64,000 nucleotides of DNA from an uncultured Methylomonas sp. Lineage in GTDB: Bacteria; Pseudomonadota; Gammaproteobacteria; Methylococcales; Methylomonadaceae. Every line of letters starts with the position of its first letter. Positions within the stretch are counted from its first letter, which is position 1. The stretch spans positions 62,001-126,000 of the forward strand of contig CAKZJE010000031.1 in NCBI GenBank assembly GCA_936941155.1. Direction: 5' to 3'. This document shows, piece after piece, positions 41,395-52,330 of this stretch. The position numbers and the translations under genes are program-made. The notes under the pieces are model-generated. The model was not told the origin of the DNA. It made no database searches and saw only the letters and a program-made list of their open reading frames with translations.

Positions 41395-41856
41395 ATGGCA
41401 GAACGCACACCAGTAAGTATTGCTGATTTAGTGAGCAATTTAGAAACCGCTGCAAAAATTGCGCGAATGTTGTCTGATAAATATTTAACACTGGAAGTGG
41501 GTGAGTTAAACACAAAGTTTAATGAATTGGTGAACTTAATTAACGGCACAAAAATAGAAGTGCTGGAGTTTCAGAATATTATCAGTGGAAAAAATAGGCA
41601 GATTGCAGAGTTAGAGTCGGCTTTAAAGTTTAAAGACAAACTGGTTTGTATTGGTGATGCGTATTTTGAAATGGATGCAAAGGGCAAACCAACCGGACAT
41701 GCAAATTGCGTTAAGTGCTGGGAAAACACTTATAAAAAACGCAAGTTAGTGGTGAAAACCGATGATGCAAATGTAAAAATGTGCGCAACGTGCGGGCAAA
41801 CTTATTCGCGTGCGGAAACTGAAAATATCAAAAAGAAGTTTAGATTGTTTGGTTGA
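41395..41856 (+). CDS. Zinc-ribbon protein of unknown function
   Basis: 153 residues. An N-terminal helix and coiled coil (residues 10-80, ISGKNRQIAELESALKFKDKL) is followed by a zinc-ribbon-like pair CVKC (about 105-108) and CATC (about 132-135). GAGGATGTT precedes the ATG. I do not recognise the family, though such coil plus ribbon proteins occur in phage and accessory DNA. It lies 31 bases after mpl and could share its transcript; a hairpin ends it. Confidence 0.65.
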   Translation: MAERTPVSIADLVSNLETAAKIARMLSDKYLTLEVGELNTKFNELVNLINGTKIEVLEFQNIISGKNRQIAELESALKFKDKLVCIGDAYFEMDAKGKPTGHANCVKCWENTYKKRKLVVKTDDANVKMCATCGQTYSRAETENIKKKFRLFG

Positions 41857-41874
41857 TAAAAAAATCTAAAAAGG

Positions 41875-41914
41875 AATAACCGTGTTTGATAACAGAGCTT
41901 GAAACACGGTTATT
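41875..41914. terminator. Bidirectional terminator between the zinc-ribbon gene and trmL
   Basis: Perfect 13-base arms AATAACCGTGTTT / AAACACGGTTATT with a 14-base loop; the right arm covers the trmL stop codon. Suits convergent genes on both strands. Confidence 0.8.
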
Positions 41915-42380
41915 TAATCACCGCGCCTGCAAAATTCAGCTGTTTCCATGCCTCAAATAACACCACTGCCACAGTATTGGATAAATTGAGACTGCGGCTG
42001 TTTTCTTGCATGGCTAAATAAAGCTTTGCGTGTTCAGGCTGTGCCGCCAAAAATTCTGCTGGAAGACCGCGCGTTTCTGCGCCAAATAACAACACATCGC
42101 CATCTTGAAAGCTGACGCTGCTGTAAAGTGTGCGTCCTTTGGTGGTGAGAGCAAAAAGGCGTTGTGGTTGTTGCGTGGCAATAAAATCAGCAAGCGATTC
42201 GTATTGTTTGACATCAACCCATTCGTGATAATCCAAACCAGCCCGACGCAATTTTTTGTCGTCTAGTTCAAATCCTAAGGGTTTGATTAAATGCAGTTGT
42301 GCGCCAGTGTTGGCGCACAACCGAATGATATTGCCTGTATTTGCAGGAATTTCCGGCTGGTACAAAGCGATATGAAGCAT
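41910..42380 (-). CDS. trmL: tRNA (cytidine/uridine-34 2'-O)-methyltransferase
   Basis: 156 residues from the ATG at 42380 (MLHIALYQPEIPANTGNIIRLC), the family's start; the longer frame would run into glgP. SPOUT knot methyltransferase that modifies the wobble base of two leucine tRNAs. LFGAETRGLP and the SRSLNLSNTVAVVLFEAWKQL knot motif are present. Two bases separate it from glgP, so they are likely co-transcribed, although unrelated in function. Confidence 0.93.
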   Translation of the reverse strand: MLHIALYQPEIPANTGNIIRLCANTGAQLHLIKPLGFELDDKKLRRAGLDYHEWVDVKQYESLADFIATQQPQRLFALTTKGRTLYSSVSFQDGDVLLFGAETRGLPAEFLAAQPEHAKLYLAMQENSRSLNLSNTVAVVLFEAWKQLNFAGAVIK

Positions 42381-42382
42381 GT

Positions 42383-44893
42383 TTAGTCTTGGCTTTTGAT
42401 TGCCGCTGTAGGCGTGAGTTTCCAAATTTCGTTATTGTATTCAGCAATAGTTCGATCTGTGGAAAATTTGCCACTCGATGCGCAATTTAAAATGCTCATG
42501 CGTGTCCAACGTTCTTTGTCGTTGTAGGCGATTTCAACCTGTTTTTGCGCATCAACATAACTGCGGAAGTCCGCAATTGTCATCCAAGGATCATGTGGAC
42601 TTTTAATGGAGTTTACAATGTCATTAAAAATGCCTGGTTCAAATTGATTGAAGTGTCCAGATTCTAATAAGTTCATCACTCGTTGCAAGTCGTTATCTTC
42701 AGCAATCATTGCCCAAGGATTGTAGTGTGGACGAAGTTCTTGAACTTGTTCTTCAGTTAAACCGAATAAGAAGAAATTTTCTTCGCCAACTTCTTCACGG
42801 ATTTCAATATTCGCACCGTCTAATGTGCCAATGGTTAAAGCTCCGTTCATCATAAACTTCATGTTGCCAGTGCCTGATGCTTCTTTACCAGCGGTTGAAA
42901 TTTGCTCAGATAAATCCGCACCTGTACAAATTCTTTCCATTGCAGAAACGCGATAGTTAGGCAGGAAAATCAGCTTTAATTTATCGCCTACTTCTGGATC
43001 GTTATGAATCACGTTGCCGACATTATTAATTAATTTAATAATTTTTTTCGCCATCGCATAACCGGGAGCTGCTTTTCCAGCGATTAAGACGCAACGGTTT
43101 GTCCAATTAGCGGTATCGCCTCGTTTAATCCGATCATATAAATGAATAACATGCAGAACGTTCAGCAATTGGCGTTTATATTCATGGATTCGTTTCACCT
43201 GAATATCGAACAAAGCATTGACGTTTAACTCTATGCCGATCTCTTCTTTTTTGTACTCAATCAAACGTTGTTTGTTTGCAAGTTGCACTTGAGTCCAAGC
43301 TTTACGAAACGCTTTATTGTCTGCGTGCGGTTTGAGTTTTGCCAATTGCGACAAATCTGTGAGCCAGCCATCACCAATGGTTTTGGTAATCAGCTCTGCT
43401 AAATCTGGATTGCAAGCAGCCAACCAACGTCTAGGTGTAACACCATTGGTTTTATTGTTAAATTTTGCAGGCCACAATTCATAAAAGTCTTTGAACAAAC
43501 CTTGTTGCAACAGTTTTGAATGCAGTTCAGCTACGCCGTTGATGGAATAACTGCCAACGATTGCCAAATAAGCCATGCGCACTTGTTTGTCGCCGCCTTC
43601 TTCAATAATTGACATTCTCGCCAGACGCGCACCATCGCCCGGCCAACGCGCTGAAACTTCCGACAGAAAACGCGCATTAATTTCAAAAATAATTTCCATT
43701 AAGCGTGGCAATAACGCTTGCATTAAACCAACAGACCATTTTTCTAAAGCTTCAGGCAATAAAGTATGGTTGGTGTAAGCCATTGTTTTGCTTGTAATAG
43801 CCCATGCTTGATTCCAGCTCAGTTTGTGTTCGTCCATTAATAAACGCATCAACTCAGCGACTGCAATGCTTGGGTGAGTGTCGTTTAATTGGAAACAGTT
43901 TTTCTCTGCAAAATGCGTAAAATCATGTCCGCGTCGTCCAACCCATAAACAGATAACATCTTGCAAACTAGCAGAAGCGAGCAAATATTGTTGGCGCAGG
44001 CGTAAAACTTTGCCATTTTCATTCGCATCATTTGGATACAGCACCATCGTGATGTTTTCAGCACTATTTTTGGCAGCAACCGCTTCGGCATAATCGCCGG
44101 CGTTAAACTCTTGCAAATCAAAGTTTGAAGTTGCTGTTGCTTTCCATAAACGTAATACATTCACTGTGCGGTTTTGATAGCCCGGTACTGGCGTGTCATA
44201 AGGCACGGCCAAAACGTCATGCGTATCTACCCAGCGTGTGACTTTATTGCCGTGTTCATCAAAGGAATGCTCGGTATGTCCACCAAATTTAATTTTTTGC
44301 GCATATTCCAAACGCTCGATTTCCCAAATATTGCCATTTTTTAGCCAATGATCTGGGTTTTCAATTTGTTCGCCATTAACGATGGTTTGAGAGAACATGC
44401 CGTATTCGTAACGTAGTCCATAGCCTGTGACTGGCAGTTGCAACGTTGCGCAGCTATCAATAAAACAAGCAGCTAAACGACCTAAACCGCCGTTTCCTAA
44501 ACCTGCGTCTGATTCTGCATCCACAAGTTCTTCTAGTTCTAAACCTAAATCATATAAAGCTTTGCTAATAACGTCGGTTACACCTAGATTTAACATCGCA
44601 TTGCTGAGGCTGCGACCCATCAAAAATTCCATTGATAGGTAAAAACCACGTTTGCAATTGCTTTCCCGATAAGCGTTATAAGTGTCTTTCCAGCGTTCAA
44701 TCAAGCGGTCACTAATAGCCAGAGCCAAAGCTTCATAAGCATAATGCAGAGAGCGGCAATTTGCATCGCGTCCTAATCTGTGTCCGTAATAACGTTTAAA
44801 GTCTTCGATGAAGTCCTTTTTATTCATTCCCAAGTGAGGGAGTTTACTAATGTCAACATGGGGGGTACTTTTTTCAAAAATTCTATGTGGCAT
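42383..44893 (-). CDS. glgP: Glycogen/starch phosphorylase
   Basis: 836 residues, typical. Releases glucose-1-phosphate from glycogen using phosphate and a PLP cofactor. GFYLSMEFLMGRSL, GYGLRYEYGMFSQ, VKRIHEYKRQLLNVLH and EASGTGNMKFMMNGALTIGTLDGANIEI, the last holding the PLP-lysine, are present. No other glg gene is adjacent. A family C palindrome lies upstream, between it and the secA end. Confidence 0.96.
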   Translation of the reverse strand: MPHRIFEKSTPHVDISKLPHLGMNKKDFIEDFKRYYGHRLGRDANCRSLHYAYEALALAISDRLIERWKDTYNAYRESNCKRGFYLSMEFLMGRSLSNAMLNLGVTDVISKALYDLGLELEELVDAESDAGLGNGGLGRLAACFIDSCATLQLPVTGYGLRYEYGMFSQTIVNGEQIENPDHWLKNGNIWEIERLEYAQKIKFGGHTEHSFDEHGNKVTRWVDTHDVLAVPYDTPVPGYQNRTVNVLRLWKATATSNFDLQEFNAGDYAEAVAAKNSAENITMVLYPNDANENGKVLRLRQQYLLASASLQDVICLWVGRRGHDFTHFAEKNCFQLNDTHPSIAVAELMRLLMDEHKLSWNQAWAITSKTMAYTNHTLLPEALEKWSVGLMQALLPRLMEIIFEINARFLSEVSARWPGDGARLARMSIIEEGGDKQVRMAYLAIVGSYSINGVAELHSKLLQQGLFKDFYELWPAKFNNKTNGVTPRRWLAACNPDLAELITKTIGDGWLTDLSQLAKLKPHADNKAFRKAWTQVQLANKQRLIEYKKEEIGIELNVNALFDIQVKRIHEYKRQLLNVLHVIHLYDRIKRGDTANWTNRCVLIAGKAAPGYAMAKKIIKLINNVGNVIHNDPEVGDKLKLIFLPNYRVSAMERICTGADLSEQISTAGKEASGTGNMKFMMNGALTIGTLDGANIEIREEVGEENFFLFGLTEEQVQELRPHYNPWAMIAEDNDLQRVMNLLESGHFNQFEPGIFNDIVNSIKSPHDPWMTIADFRSYVDAQKQVEIAYNDKERWTRMSILNCASSGKFSTDRTIAEYNNEIWKLTPTAAIKSQD

Positions 44894-44957
44894 GATGATA
44901 TCCCAGTGAATAGGTTGTGGAGAGGGGAGGGTGGAGACTAATTTTGAGGGTCAATCT

Positions 44958-44989
44958 AAACCTTTCAGGCGGTTAAAGTCTGAAAGGTC
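44958..44989. repeat. Palindromic repeat, family C (degenerate)
   Basis: AAACCTTTCAGGCGG...TCTGAAAGGTC, 10 bases beyond the secA stop (minus strand), upstream of glgP. Likely a secA terminator. Confidence 0.8.
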
Positions 44990-44998
44990 TATTTTGTA

Positions 44999-47743
44999 TT
45001 AGGCTAGTTTACCATGACATTGTTTGAATTTTAGTCCTGAACCACAAGGGCAAGGGTCATTACGGCCGATTTTTTGTTCATCGTTCATTGAGAAGTTTTC
45101 AGGTTCTGAAGAGCTATGGCTAGCCATCATGTCGTCTGGAAATTCTTCAATTTGTGGTTGTGCAACAAAAGGTGGCATTTCAGCGTGTTCAAAATGCAAT
45201 TCTGCTTCAGCTTGTGCTTCCAATGAAGGAGCAGCAGTCGCCGCGCTGATGGATATTTTCGATAAAATACGCACGACTTCGTATTTGAGGTCTTCTAATA
45301 AACTGGTAAACATTTCAAAAGATTCGCGCTTGTATTCTTGCTTTGGATCTTTTTGCGCATACCCTCTAAAGTGAATACCTTGGCGTAAATAGTCCATTGC
45401 CGCCAAATGTTCTTTCCAAGCGTTATCTAAGACTTGCATCATTACAGATTTTTCGACATCTCTCAGTGACTCAGAAGTGATAACTTGTTCTTTTTCTTCG
45501 TAAAGTTTTTCTAGTGTGCTGATAATATGATTACGCAATCCCTCTTCGTGCATATTTTTATCTTGTTGTAATAACTCAACAAGCTGCATATCGAGATTAA
45601 AATCTTTGCGTAGTTGTTCTTCTAAGCCTGTTAAATCCCATTGTTCTTCCATTGTTTTAGGTGGAATATAACGGGTGATAACATCATTAACCACGTCTTT
45701 ACGGATAGCATGGATAATATCAGATATATCATCAACAGCCATTAGTTCGTTGCGCTGTGCATAGACAACTTTGCGCTGGTCGTTGGCAACATCGTCATAC
45801 GCCAAGATTTCTTTACGCACATCAAAGTTACGGTTTTCAACTTTACGTTGTGCATTTTCAATTGAGCGTGTTACCCAAGGATGCTCAATCGCTTCGCCTT
45901 CACCCATACCGAGTTTTTGCATGATAGCTGCAACTTTGTCAGAGGCAAAGATTCGCATTAAATCATCTTCTAACGACAGATAAAAACGAGTAGAGCCGGG
46001 GTCACCTTGTCGACCTGAACGACCACGCAATTGATTGTCAATCCGGCGAGACTCATGCCGTTCTGAACCAATGACATGCAAACCGCCGTTGGCGACAACT
46101 TGATTGTGACGCTCTAGCCATGCACCACGCACTTTATCTTTTTCTTCTTGTGTTGCGTTTTCACCTAAAGCAGTTAATTCAGCTTCTAAATTGCCACCGA
46201 GCACAATATCTGTACCACGACCTGCCATATTGGTTGCAATGGTAATTGCATAAGGCATCCCCGCTTGGGCAATAATATGCGCTTCGCGCTCGTGCTGTTT
46301 CGCATTCAACACTTCATGTTTAATGCCTTGTTTGGTAAGAATATCAGAAATTAATTCTGAATTCTCAATCGAGGTTGTACCCACTAATACAGGTTGTCCA
46401 CGACTTAGGCACTCTTTGATGTCTTCTGAGACAGCGGTATATTTTTCTCTGGCAGAGAGATAAACAAGGTCGCCCATATCTCTACGAATCATAGGACGAT
46501 GCGTTGGGATAACTACAACTTCGAGACCATAAATTTTATTTAATTCAAAGGCTTCGGTGTCAGCAGTCCCTGTCATTCCAGAGAGTTTTTCGTACAAGCG
46601 GAAGTAGTTTTGGAAGGTAATGGAAGCTAAAGTTTGGTTTTCACTCTGCACTTCCACATTTTCTTTGGCTTCTATGGCTTGATGCAAGCCTTCTGACCAG
46701 CGTCTGCCCGCCATAACCCGACCAGTAAACTCATCAACAATAACCACTTCGCCATTGAGAACGATGTATTGCACATCGCGGTTGAATAAAGTGTGTGCGC
46801 GTAGCGACGCGCTTAAATAGTGCATTAAACGAATATTGGCGACATCATAAAGGCTTTCACCTTCCGTCATTAAGCCATGTTCAATCATTAAGTTTTCGAC
46901 GTGCTCATGTCCTTCTTCACTTAAATGAACTTGCTTACTTTTTTCATCAACAGAATAATCGCCTTCACCTTCTGGCTCTTTATCGCCAACTGTTTTTTGT
47001 CGTTTTAATAAAGGGATGATTTTATTGACTTTAAAATAAATTTCAGTGCCTTCATCGGTTGGGCCTGAAATGATTAACGGCGTTCTTGCTTCGTCAATCA
47101 GAATCGAGTCCACTTCGTCAACAATAGCAAAATACAAATCACGTTGCACTTTTTGACTTAGGCTAAACGCCATATTGTCGCGCAGATAATCAAAGCCAAA
47201 TTCGTTGTTAGTACCGTAAGTAATATCACAGTTATAAGCATCACGACGTTCTGATTGTGATAACTCACTGAGAATAACACCTGTTGTTAGTCCTAAAAAA
47301 CCATAGAGTTTTGACATCATTGCAGAGTCACGCGCTGCGAGATAATCATTCACGGTAACAATGTGGACACCACGACCGGGCAGCGCATTTAAATAAGCCG
47401 CTAAGGTCGCCATTAAGGTTTTACCCTCACCGGTTTTCATTTCGGCAATTTTGCCGTTATTTAACACCATCCCGCCGATTAACTGCACATCAAAGTGCCG
47501 TAATCCAAATACGCGCGTAGAGGCTTCTCTAACGGTGGCAAACGCTTCAGGAATTAAATTATCAAGCTTTTCACCTTGTGCTAGGCGATCACGAAACTCC
47601 TGTGTTTTTGCTTTTAATGCCTCATCAGACATGTTTTCGTATGCGGAAGCGAATGAGTTGATCTTGGCGACCACCTTCATTTTCTTCTTTATAAGTCTGT
47701 CATTCCGACTTCCTACAACAAATTTAACCAGTTTACCGAGCAT
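44999..47743 (-). CDS. secA: Preprotein translocase ATPase SecA
   Basis: 914 residues, full length. Drives export through SecYEG. Walker A in [40 protein letters not shown] (DEAD-type), the long preprotein crosslinking and scaffold regions, [11 protein letters not shown] and the [13 protein letters not shown] motif VI. The C-terminal zinc/SecB-binding tail is [15 protein letters not shown]. Expressed alone, divergent from dusB-fis. Confidence 0.98.
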   Translation of the reverse strand: MLGKLVKFVVGSRNDRLIKKKMKVVAKINSFASAYENMSDEALKAKTQEFRDRLAQGEKLDNLIPEAFATVREASTRVFGLRHFDVQLIGGMVLNNGKIAEMKTGEGKTLMATLAAYLNALPGRGVHIVTVNDYLAARDSAMMSKLYGFLGLTTGVILSELSQSERRDAYNCDITYGTNNEFGFDYLRDNMAFSLSQKVQRDLYFAIVDEVDSILIDEARTPLIISGPTDEGTEIYFKVNKIIPLLKRQKTVGDKEPEGEGDYSVDEKSKQVHLSEEGHEHVENLMIEHGLMTEGESLYDVANIRLMHYLSASLRAHTLFNRDVQYIVLNGEVVIVDEFTGRVMAGRRWSEGLHQAIEAKENVEVQSENQTLASITFQNYFRLYEKLSGMTGTADTEAFELNKIYGLEVVVIPTHRPMIRRDMGDLVYLSAREKYTAVSEDIKECLSRGQPVLVGTTSIENSELISDILTKQGIKHEVLNAKQHEREAHIIAQAGMPYAITIATNMAGRGTDIVLGGNLEAELTALGENATQEEKDKVRGAWLERHNQVVANGGLHVIGSERHESRRIDNQLRGRSGRQGDPGSTRFYLSLEDDLMRIFASDKVAAIMQKLGMGEGEAIEHPWVTRSIENAQRKVENRNFDVRKEILAYDDVANDQRKVVYAQRNELMAVDDISDIIHAIRKDVVNDVITRYIPPKTMEEQWDLTGLEEQLRKDFNLDMQLVELLQQDKNMHEEGLRNHIISTLEKLYEEKEQVITSESLRDVEKSVMMQVLDNAWKEHLAAMDYLRQGIHFRGYAQKDPKQEYKRESFEMFTSLLEDLKYEVVRILSKISISAATAAPSLEAQAEAELHFEHAEMPPFVAQPQIEEFPDDMMASHSSSEPENFSMNDEQKIGRNDPCPCGSGLKFKQCHGKLA

Positions 47744-48052
47744 ACTTTTTTCCGGTGAATATTAAATCAAAATTGTGAATTATATACCTTATCTTTACGC
47801 TATTTCCAGACAAATAGCCAACTGACTAAATATAATCAATGCTTAGACAAAAGATTTCAACTTTGTTATGGCATGACTAATTAGGCTTACTAGGACAAAA
47901 ACACTTAAAAAAGCCATTTTTACAGAACAAACATTAAAACAGACGCGGCAATAGTTAAGCTAAGCCGCCAGCAAATTTTGGGATGAAAATTCATCTTAGT
48001 ACAGAGCATTTTTACGTTATCATAGCCGCCCTTTTGAAAATTTTGTTTGACT
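47744..48052. other. Divergent promoter region of secA and dusB-fis
   Basis: 309 bases without an ORF. A TATCAT box at 48019-48024 could be the -10 of dusB-fis; its -35 (about 47996) is poor. No repeat family member and no SecM-like leader ORF is visible on the secA side. Confidence 0.35.
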
Positions 48053-49036
48053 ATGCAAATTGGTTCTCACGTCCTTAATAACCAGCTAATTCTTGCGCCG
48101 ATGGCAGGTATTACAGATCAACCGTTTCGGGTGTTGTGCAGGCAGTTTGGAGCAGGATTGGCAGTTTCAGAAATGCTTGCTTCTAATCCAGCCCTGCGAG
48201 ATAACAAACGCACTTTGTTAAAAGCCAATCACAGTGGCGAAAACGGGCTGCGTTCTGTGCAAATTTTAGGAACAGACCCGGCACAAATGGCAGATGCGGC
48301 ATTGTTTAATCAAGCACGCGGCGCGGATATTATTGACATAAATATGGGCTGTCCGGCAAAAAAAGTTTGTGCGGTAGCAGCAGGTTCGGCGTTATTAAAA
48401 AACGAAGATTTAGTCGCTAAAATTTTGGATGCTGTTGTTAAAGCGGTGGATATTCCTGTGACTTTGAAAATCCGCACCGGTTGGGATGCGGAAAATCGCA
48501 ATGCCATCAAAATTGCGCAACTTGCTGAAAACATAGGGATTGCTGCTTTAACCATTCATGGCAGAACTCGTGCGTGTAAATTTAATGGCGAGGCAGAATA
48601 TGACACGATTCAACAAGTCAAACAAAATGTGTCAATCCCCATTATTGCTAATGGCGATATTACCAGCCCGGAAAAAGCCGCTTTTGTGTTAAATTACACC
48701 CGAGCAGATGCGGTGATGATAGGACGTGGCGCACAAGGTAAGCCTTGGATTTTTCAGCAAATTTTGCAATTTTTATCTGAAAAAACGTATGACAACCCCT
48801 CTTTAGCTGAGATTCAAACAACAATGCAGCAGCATTTAGAACAATTGTATCGTTTTTATGGCGACACAATGGGCGTTAGAATGGCACGAAAACACATCGG
48901 CTGGTATTTTGAACCGCTAGGTAAATTGCCGATTTCGCAAAAAAATGCCCTGTATCAAACAGAACACCCCAGTCAGCAACTTGCCTTAGTCAATGCCGCC
49001 TTTCATTTTTTTAACCACGAGCAAGCTACCGAATGA
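48053..49036 (+). CDS. dusB: tRNA-dihydrouridine synthase B
   Basis: 327 residues from ATG 48053 (MQIGSHVLNNQLILAPMAGITDQPFR); a TTG two codons earlier is possible. Flavoenzyme reducing uridine in the tRNA D-loop. NMGCPAKKVCAVAAGSALL holds the catalytic Cys, and TLKIRTGWD, IHGRTR and IANGDI follow the FMN barrel pattern. Four-base overlap with fis, the classic gammaproteobacterial pair. Confidence 0.95.
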   Translation: MQIGSHVLNNQLILAPMAGITDQPFRVLCRQFGAGLAVSEMLASNPALRDNKRTLLKANHSGENGLRSVQILGTDPAQMADAALFNQARGADIIDINMGCPAKKVCAVAAGSALLKNEDLVAKILDAVVKAVDIPVTLKIRTGWDAENRNAIKIAQLAENIGIAALTIHGRTRACKFNGEAEYDTIQQVKQNVSIPIIANGDITSPEKAAFVLNYTRADAVMIGRGAQGKPWIFQQILQFLSEKTYDNPSLAEIQTTMQQHLEQLYRFYGDTMGVRMARKHIGWYFEPLGKLPISQKNALYQTEHPSQQLALVNAAFHFFNHEQATE

Positions 49037-49311
49037 ACACTACAGAAAACCTGTCGCCCTCGATTGTTAACGATAACACCGCCACGCCAAGATTGTCTGT
49101 TCATGTGAAACAGGCGATGGATTTATATTTTAGCCAGCTCAAAGGTCACGATGCTGCGGATTTATACACACTGGTGATGAATGAAGTTGAAAAACCGTTA
49201 TTAGAATCGGTATTGGCTTATTGTGGACATAATCAATCCAAAGCGGCTAAAGCATTGGGTTTAAGCCGTAGCACGTTACGCAAAAAGCTAGAACAGTACG
49301 GTTTATCCTAA
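49033..49311 (+). CDS. fis: DNA-binding protein Fis
   Basis: 92 residues. The C-terminal helix-turn-helix is strongly conserved (GHNQSKAAKALGLSRSTLRKKLEQYGL) and the N-terminal dimer region (HVKQAMDLYFSQLKGHD) is shortened and varied, as usual outside enterics. A nucleoid protein that bends DNA and controls stable RNA and recombination. Translation is coupled to dusB. Confidence 0.95.
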   Translation: MNTTENLSPSIVNDNTATPRLSVHVKQAMDLYFSQLKGHDAADLYTLVMNEVEKPLLESVLAYCGHNQSKAAKALGLSRSTLRKKLEQYGLS

Positions 49312-49354
49312 ATTTTTAGCTGTGATTCCCTAATTTTATTTTTGAGGTTTATTT

Positions 49355-50914
49355 ATGAACAAAAAAGTTTCCCGTGCTTTAGTCAGTGTGTCTGATAAAA
49401 CCGGTATTGTTGAGTTTTGTCGCGGCTTGCAACAGCTAGGAATAGAATTATTATCGACGGGCGGCACAGCAAAAATTTTGGCTGAAAATGCAATTCCTGT
49501 GATTGAAGTATCTGATTACACAGGTTTTCCTGAAATGATGGACGGGCGGGTGAAAACATTACATCCAAAAGTGCACGGTGGCATTTTGGCGCGACGTGGT
49601 ATTGATGACGCTGTGATGGCAGCCAACGGCATTCAAGCGATTGATATGGTGGTGGTGAATCTTTATCCTTTTGAACAAACGATTGCAAAACCGGATTGTG
49701 ATTTTGAAACAGCGATTGAAAATATCGACATTGGCGGGCCAACCATGATTCGCGCTGCTGCAAAAAATCACAACGATGTCGCGATTGTGGTGGATGCAGC
49801 CGATTATGAAACGCTGTTGGCAGAATTAAATGCTAATGCTGGACAATTAACGCAGCAAACTCGTTTTAATTTAGCCTTAAAAAGTTTTGAACACACCGCG
49901 CGTTACGATACTGCCATTGCCAGTTATTTAAGCAAATTACAACAAGTGCAATTTCCTGCAACGTTAAACTTACAATTTGAGCATGTGCAAGCGATGCGTT
50001 ACGGTGAAAATCCGCATCAAAACGCCGCGTTTTATCAAGAAAAAAATCCAGCAATCGGCACGATTTCTGCGGCAAAACAATTGCAAGGCAAAGAATTGTC
50101 TTATAACAATATTGCCGATGCCGATGCAGCATTGGAATGTGTGAAAAGCTTTACGGATAAACCGACGTGTGTGATAGTAAAACATGCCAATCCATGCGGC
50201 GTGGCGCAAGCGGATGACATTTTCACCGCATACGATTTAGCTTATCAAACTGACCCAACTTCTGCATTTGGTGGGATTATTGCATTCAATCAAGAATTGG
50301 ACGAGGCAACCGCAGCAGAAATTGTAAAACGCCAATTTGTGGAAGTGATTATTGCGCCGGTTATCAGTGTCGCCGCACAAAATGTGTTAGCCGCCAAACA
50401 AAATGTTCGGGTGTTGGAATGTGGACAATGGGGAAGCGAGCCGATTGCCGCGTTAGATTTTAAGCGCGTTGCCGGTGGTTTGTTGGTGCAAGACAAAGAT
50501 AATGGTCAAATCAGTGCCGCTGATGTGAAAGTTGTCAGCAAGCGCGTGCCAACGGAAGCGGAATTAGCTGATTTATTATTTGCGTGGAAAGTGGCGAAAT
50601 TTGTAAAGTCTAACGCGATTGTCTATTGTAAAAACGGACAAACGGTTGGTGTAGGCGCAGGACAAATGAGCCGTGTTTACTCAGCGCGTATTGCTGGGAT
50701 TAAAGCTGCGGATGAAAACTTAATTGTTGCAGGTTCTGTGATGGCATCGGATGCGTTTTTTCCATTTCGTGATGGTATAGACTCTGCCGCACAAGTTGGA
50801 ATTACTGCGGTGATTCAACCCGGCGGATCAATGCGTGATAATGAAGTGATTGCAGCAGCCGATGAACATAATATTGCGATGGTGTTTACCGGAATGCGTC
50901 ACTTTAGACACTAG
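49355..50914 (+). CDS. purH: Bifunctional AICAR transformylase / IMP cyclohydrolase
   Basis: 519 residues. The last two steps of IMP synthesis. N-terminal MGS-like cyclohydrolase domain ([38 protein letters not shown]) and C-terminal transformylase domain ([12 protein letters not shown] with catalytic Lys-His, and FFPFRDGID). In gammaproteobacteria purH often lies after fis and next to purD; here purD is 38 kb away. A family C palindrome 86 bases downstream is a likely terminator. Confidence 0.96.
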   Translation: MNKKVSRALVSVSDKTGIVEFCRGLQQLGIELLSTGGTAKILAENAIPVIEVSDYTGFPEMMDGRVKTLHPKVHGGILARRGIDDAVMAANGIQAIDMVVVNLYPFEQTIAKPDCDFETAIENIDIGGPTMIRAAAKNHNDVAIVVDAADYETLLAELNANAGQLTQQTRFNLALKSFEHTARYDTAIASYLSKLQQVQFPATLNLQFEHVQAMRYGENPHQNAAFYQEKNPAIGTISAAKQLQGKELSYNNIADADAALECVKSFTDKPTCVIVKHANPCGVAQADDIFTAYDLAYQTDPTSAFGGIIAFNQELDEATAAEIVKRQFVEVIIAPVISVAAQNVLAAKQNVRVLECGQWGSEPIAALDFKRVAGGLLVQDKDNGQISAADVKVVSKRVPTEAELADLLFAWKVAKFVKSNAIVYCKNGQTVGVGAGQMSRVYSARIAGIKAADENLIVAGSVMASDAFFPFRDGIDSAAQVGITAVIQPGGSMRDNEVIAAADEHNIAMVFTGMRHFRH

Positions 50915-51000
50915 GATTGTGTTTGTTGAGCATAGAATGGTTGCAGTGCAACATCTTTACTGCTTAACAGTTTAAGATATTAAGCAAAAGTTTATCGCCC

Positions 51001-51033
51001 AAACCTTCCAGGTCTTTGAGACCTGGAAGGTTT
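51001..51033. repeat. Palindromic repeat, family C, with T-run
   Basis: Arms AAACCTTCCAGGTCT / AGACCTGGAAGGTTT, followed by further Ts, so it has full rho-independent terminator form behind purH. Confidence 0.9.
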
Positions 51034-51170
51034 TTACCCCTGAAAACTTATGATTAATAACGGATTTTTTACAGTGCATGGAGAGGGTCAATAACTTCTC
51101 TTCAAAGGTTTTGTTTATAAGTTTCTTAAAACATCGACTATTTCATTTTAACTTACTAAAAAATATTTTT

Positions 51171-52319
51171 ATGAAAATCAAAATTAATGTCGGCATTATT
51201 GGTTTTTCTTTGCACGAGCAAGAAAAATTTGAGCGTATTTTTGAAATATCTCAAGAACATAGTCGATATTATAGGTTGAAGGATTTAGCACTCAATCAAC
51301 CAGTTGATGTCTTAGTTGTTAAAACTGCCACAGAATCTGCCTTTAAAAAACTAGACTCCTATCTTGCTGCTTATCCAAATATTCCTGTCGTGACGGCGGG
51401 AAAAGCGGAACTGGAGGGTTTTGCGCATCATATCCAAGGCGTGTTGTTAGTGAGTCGAGTTCTGAAAGTACTGGATGAAATAGACATCAAACCTAAATCC
51501 ACAGAAGAACTTGCGCAGCAACAAACATTAGCCGAAAGCGATAACGTCAATGTTAGTGGGCAATACGACATTTTGGTTGTTAATGACGATGAAATGACGC
51601 GCAAAGTTTTAAAAGATGAATTAATCAAATCCGACATTCCATTGAATATTGATTTTGCGATTAATGGTGAATTGGCAACCGAAAAAATCAGCCAAAAATA
51701 TTACGATTTTTTATTTGTGGATGAACAAATCCCCAATTACATGGAAATTGAAGAGTGCATTCAGACCGTGAATAAAGAAGGCGTGCGGGCTTCAGTGGTG
51801 ATGGCAACGTCACAAGAATCGGCAGTGGAAGAAGCGCAGGTTGTGTTGCGGGTTTTAAAATCTTTTGCGGATATGGATGATATGTCTGATCGCGAATATT
51901 CTGACACACCGCAAGTGAATGAATCTTATACAGTTTTAGTGATTGATGACAGCACAATCACGCACAAATCAGTAGAACTGGAATTGGAAAAATCAGCTGT
52001 TCCTTTAAGCATTGAATTTGCTTTTAGTGGCGAAGAGGCTCTGGAGAAATTAAGCAAAAAATATTACGACTTTATTTTCTTAGATGTGATGATGCCGGGG
52101 ATTGATGGATTTGAAACTTGCGGCAGAATCCGCAAGATTAAAGGCATGAATAAATTGCCAATTATTATGCTGACTTCCAAAACATCGCCGTTGGATGAAG
52201 TGAAAGGGATTATGGCAGGCTGTACAACGTATATAACCAAACCGATTAAACCGGAAGAGTTTCAAAAAATGTTAGCGCGAATTATGCGCTGGTTGCGTGA
52301 TTTCAAAAAAGAAGCATAA
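51171..52319 (+). CDS. Protein with three receiver-like domains
   Basis: 382 residues from ATG 51171; the frame upstream to 51078 lacks domain character. Domain 1 (about 5-105) is a receiver-like fold without the phosphorylation Asp. Domain 2 (about 125-240) has ILVVNDDEMTRK and FVDEQIPN but a deviant second half with no clear T/S-K end. Domain 3 (about 262-380) is a complete receiver: VLVIDDS, FLDVMMPGIDG and ITKPI. No output domain, so it should pass phosphate or signals by contact. It lies 11 bases before the arsM-like gene. Confidence 0.85.
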   Translation: MKIKINVGIIGFSLHEQEKFERIFEISQEHSRYYRLKDLALNQPVDVLVVKTATESAFKKLDSYLAAYPNIPVVTAGKAELEGFAHHIQGVLLVSRVLKVLDEIDIKPKSTEELAQQQTLAESDNVNVSGQYDILVVNDDEMTRKVLKDELIKSDIPLNIDFAINGELATEKISQKYYDFLFVDEQIPNYMEIEECIQTVNKEGVRASVVMATSQESAVEEAQVVLRVLKSFADMDDMSDREYSDTPQVNESYTVLVIDDSTITHKSVELELEKSAVPLSIEFAFSGEEALEKLSKKYYDFIFLDVMMPGIDGFETCGRIRKIKGMNKLPIIMLTSKTSPLDEVKGIMAGCTTYITKPIKPEEFQKMLARIMRWLRDFKKEA

Positions 52320-52330
52320 GAAAGAGAAAA

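Noticed and set aside
44999-47743. Antisense open frames over secA and glgP
   Set aside because: No ribosome sites or family features; conserved proteins are on the minus strand.
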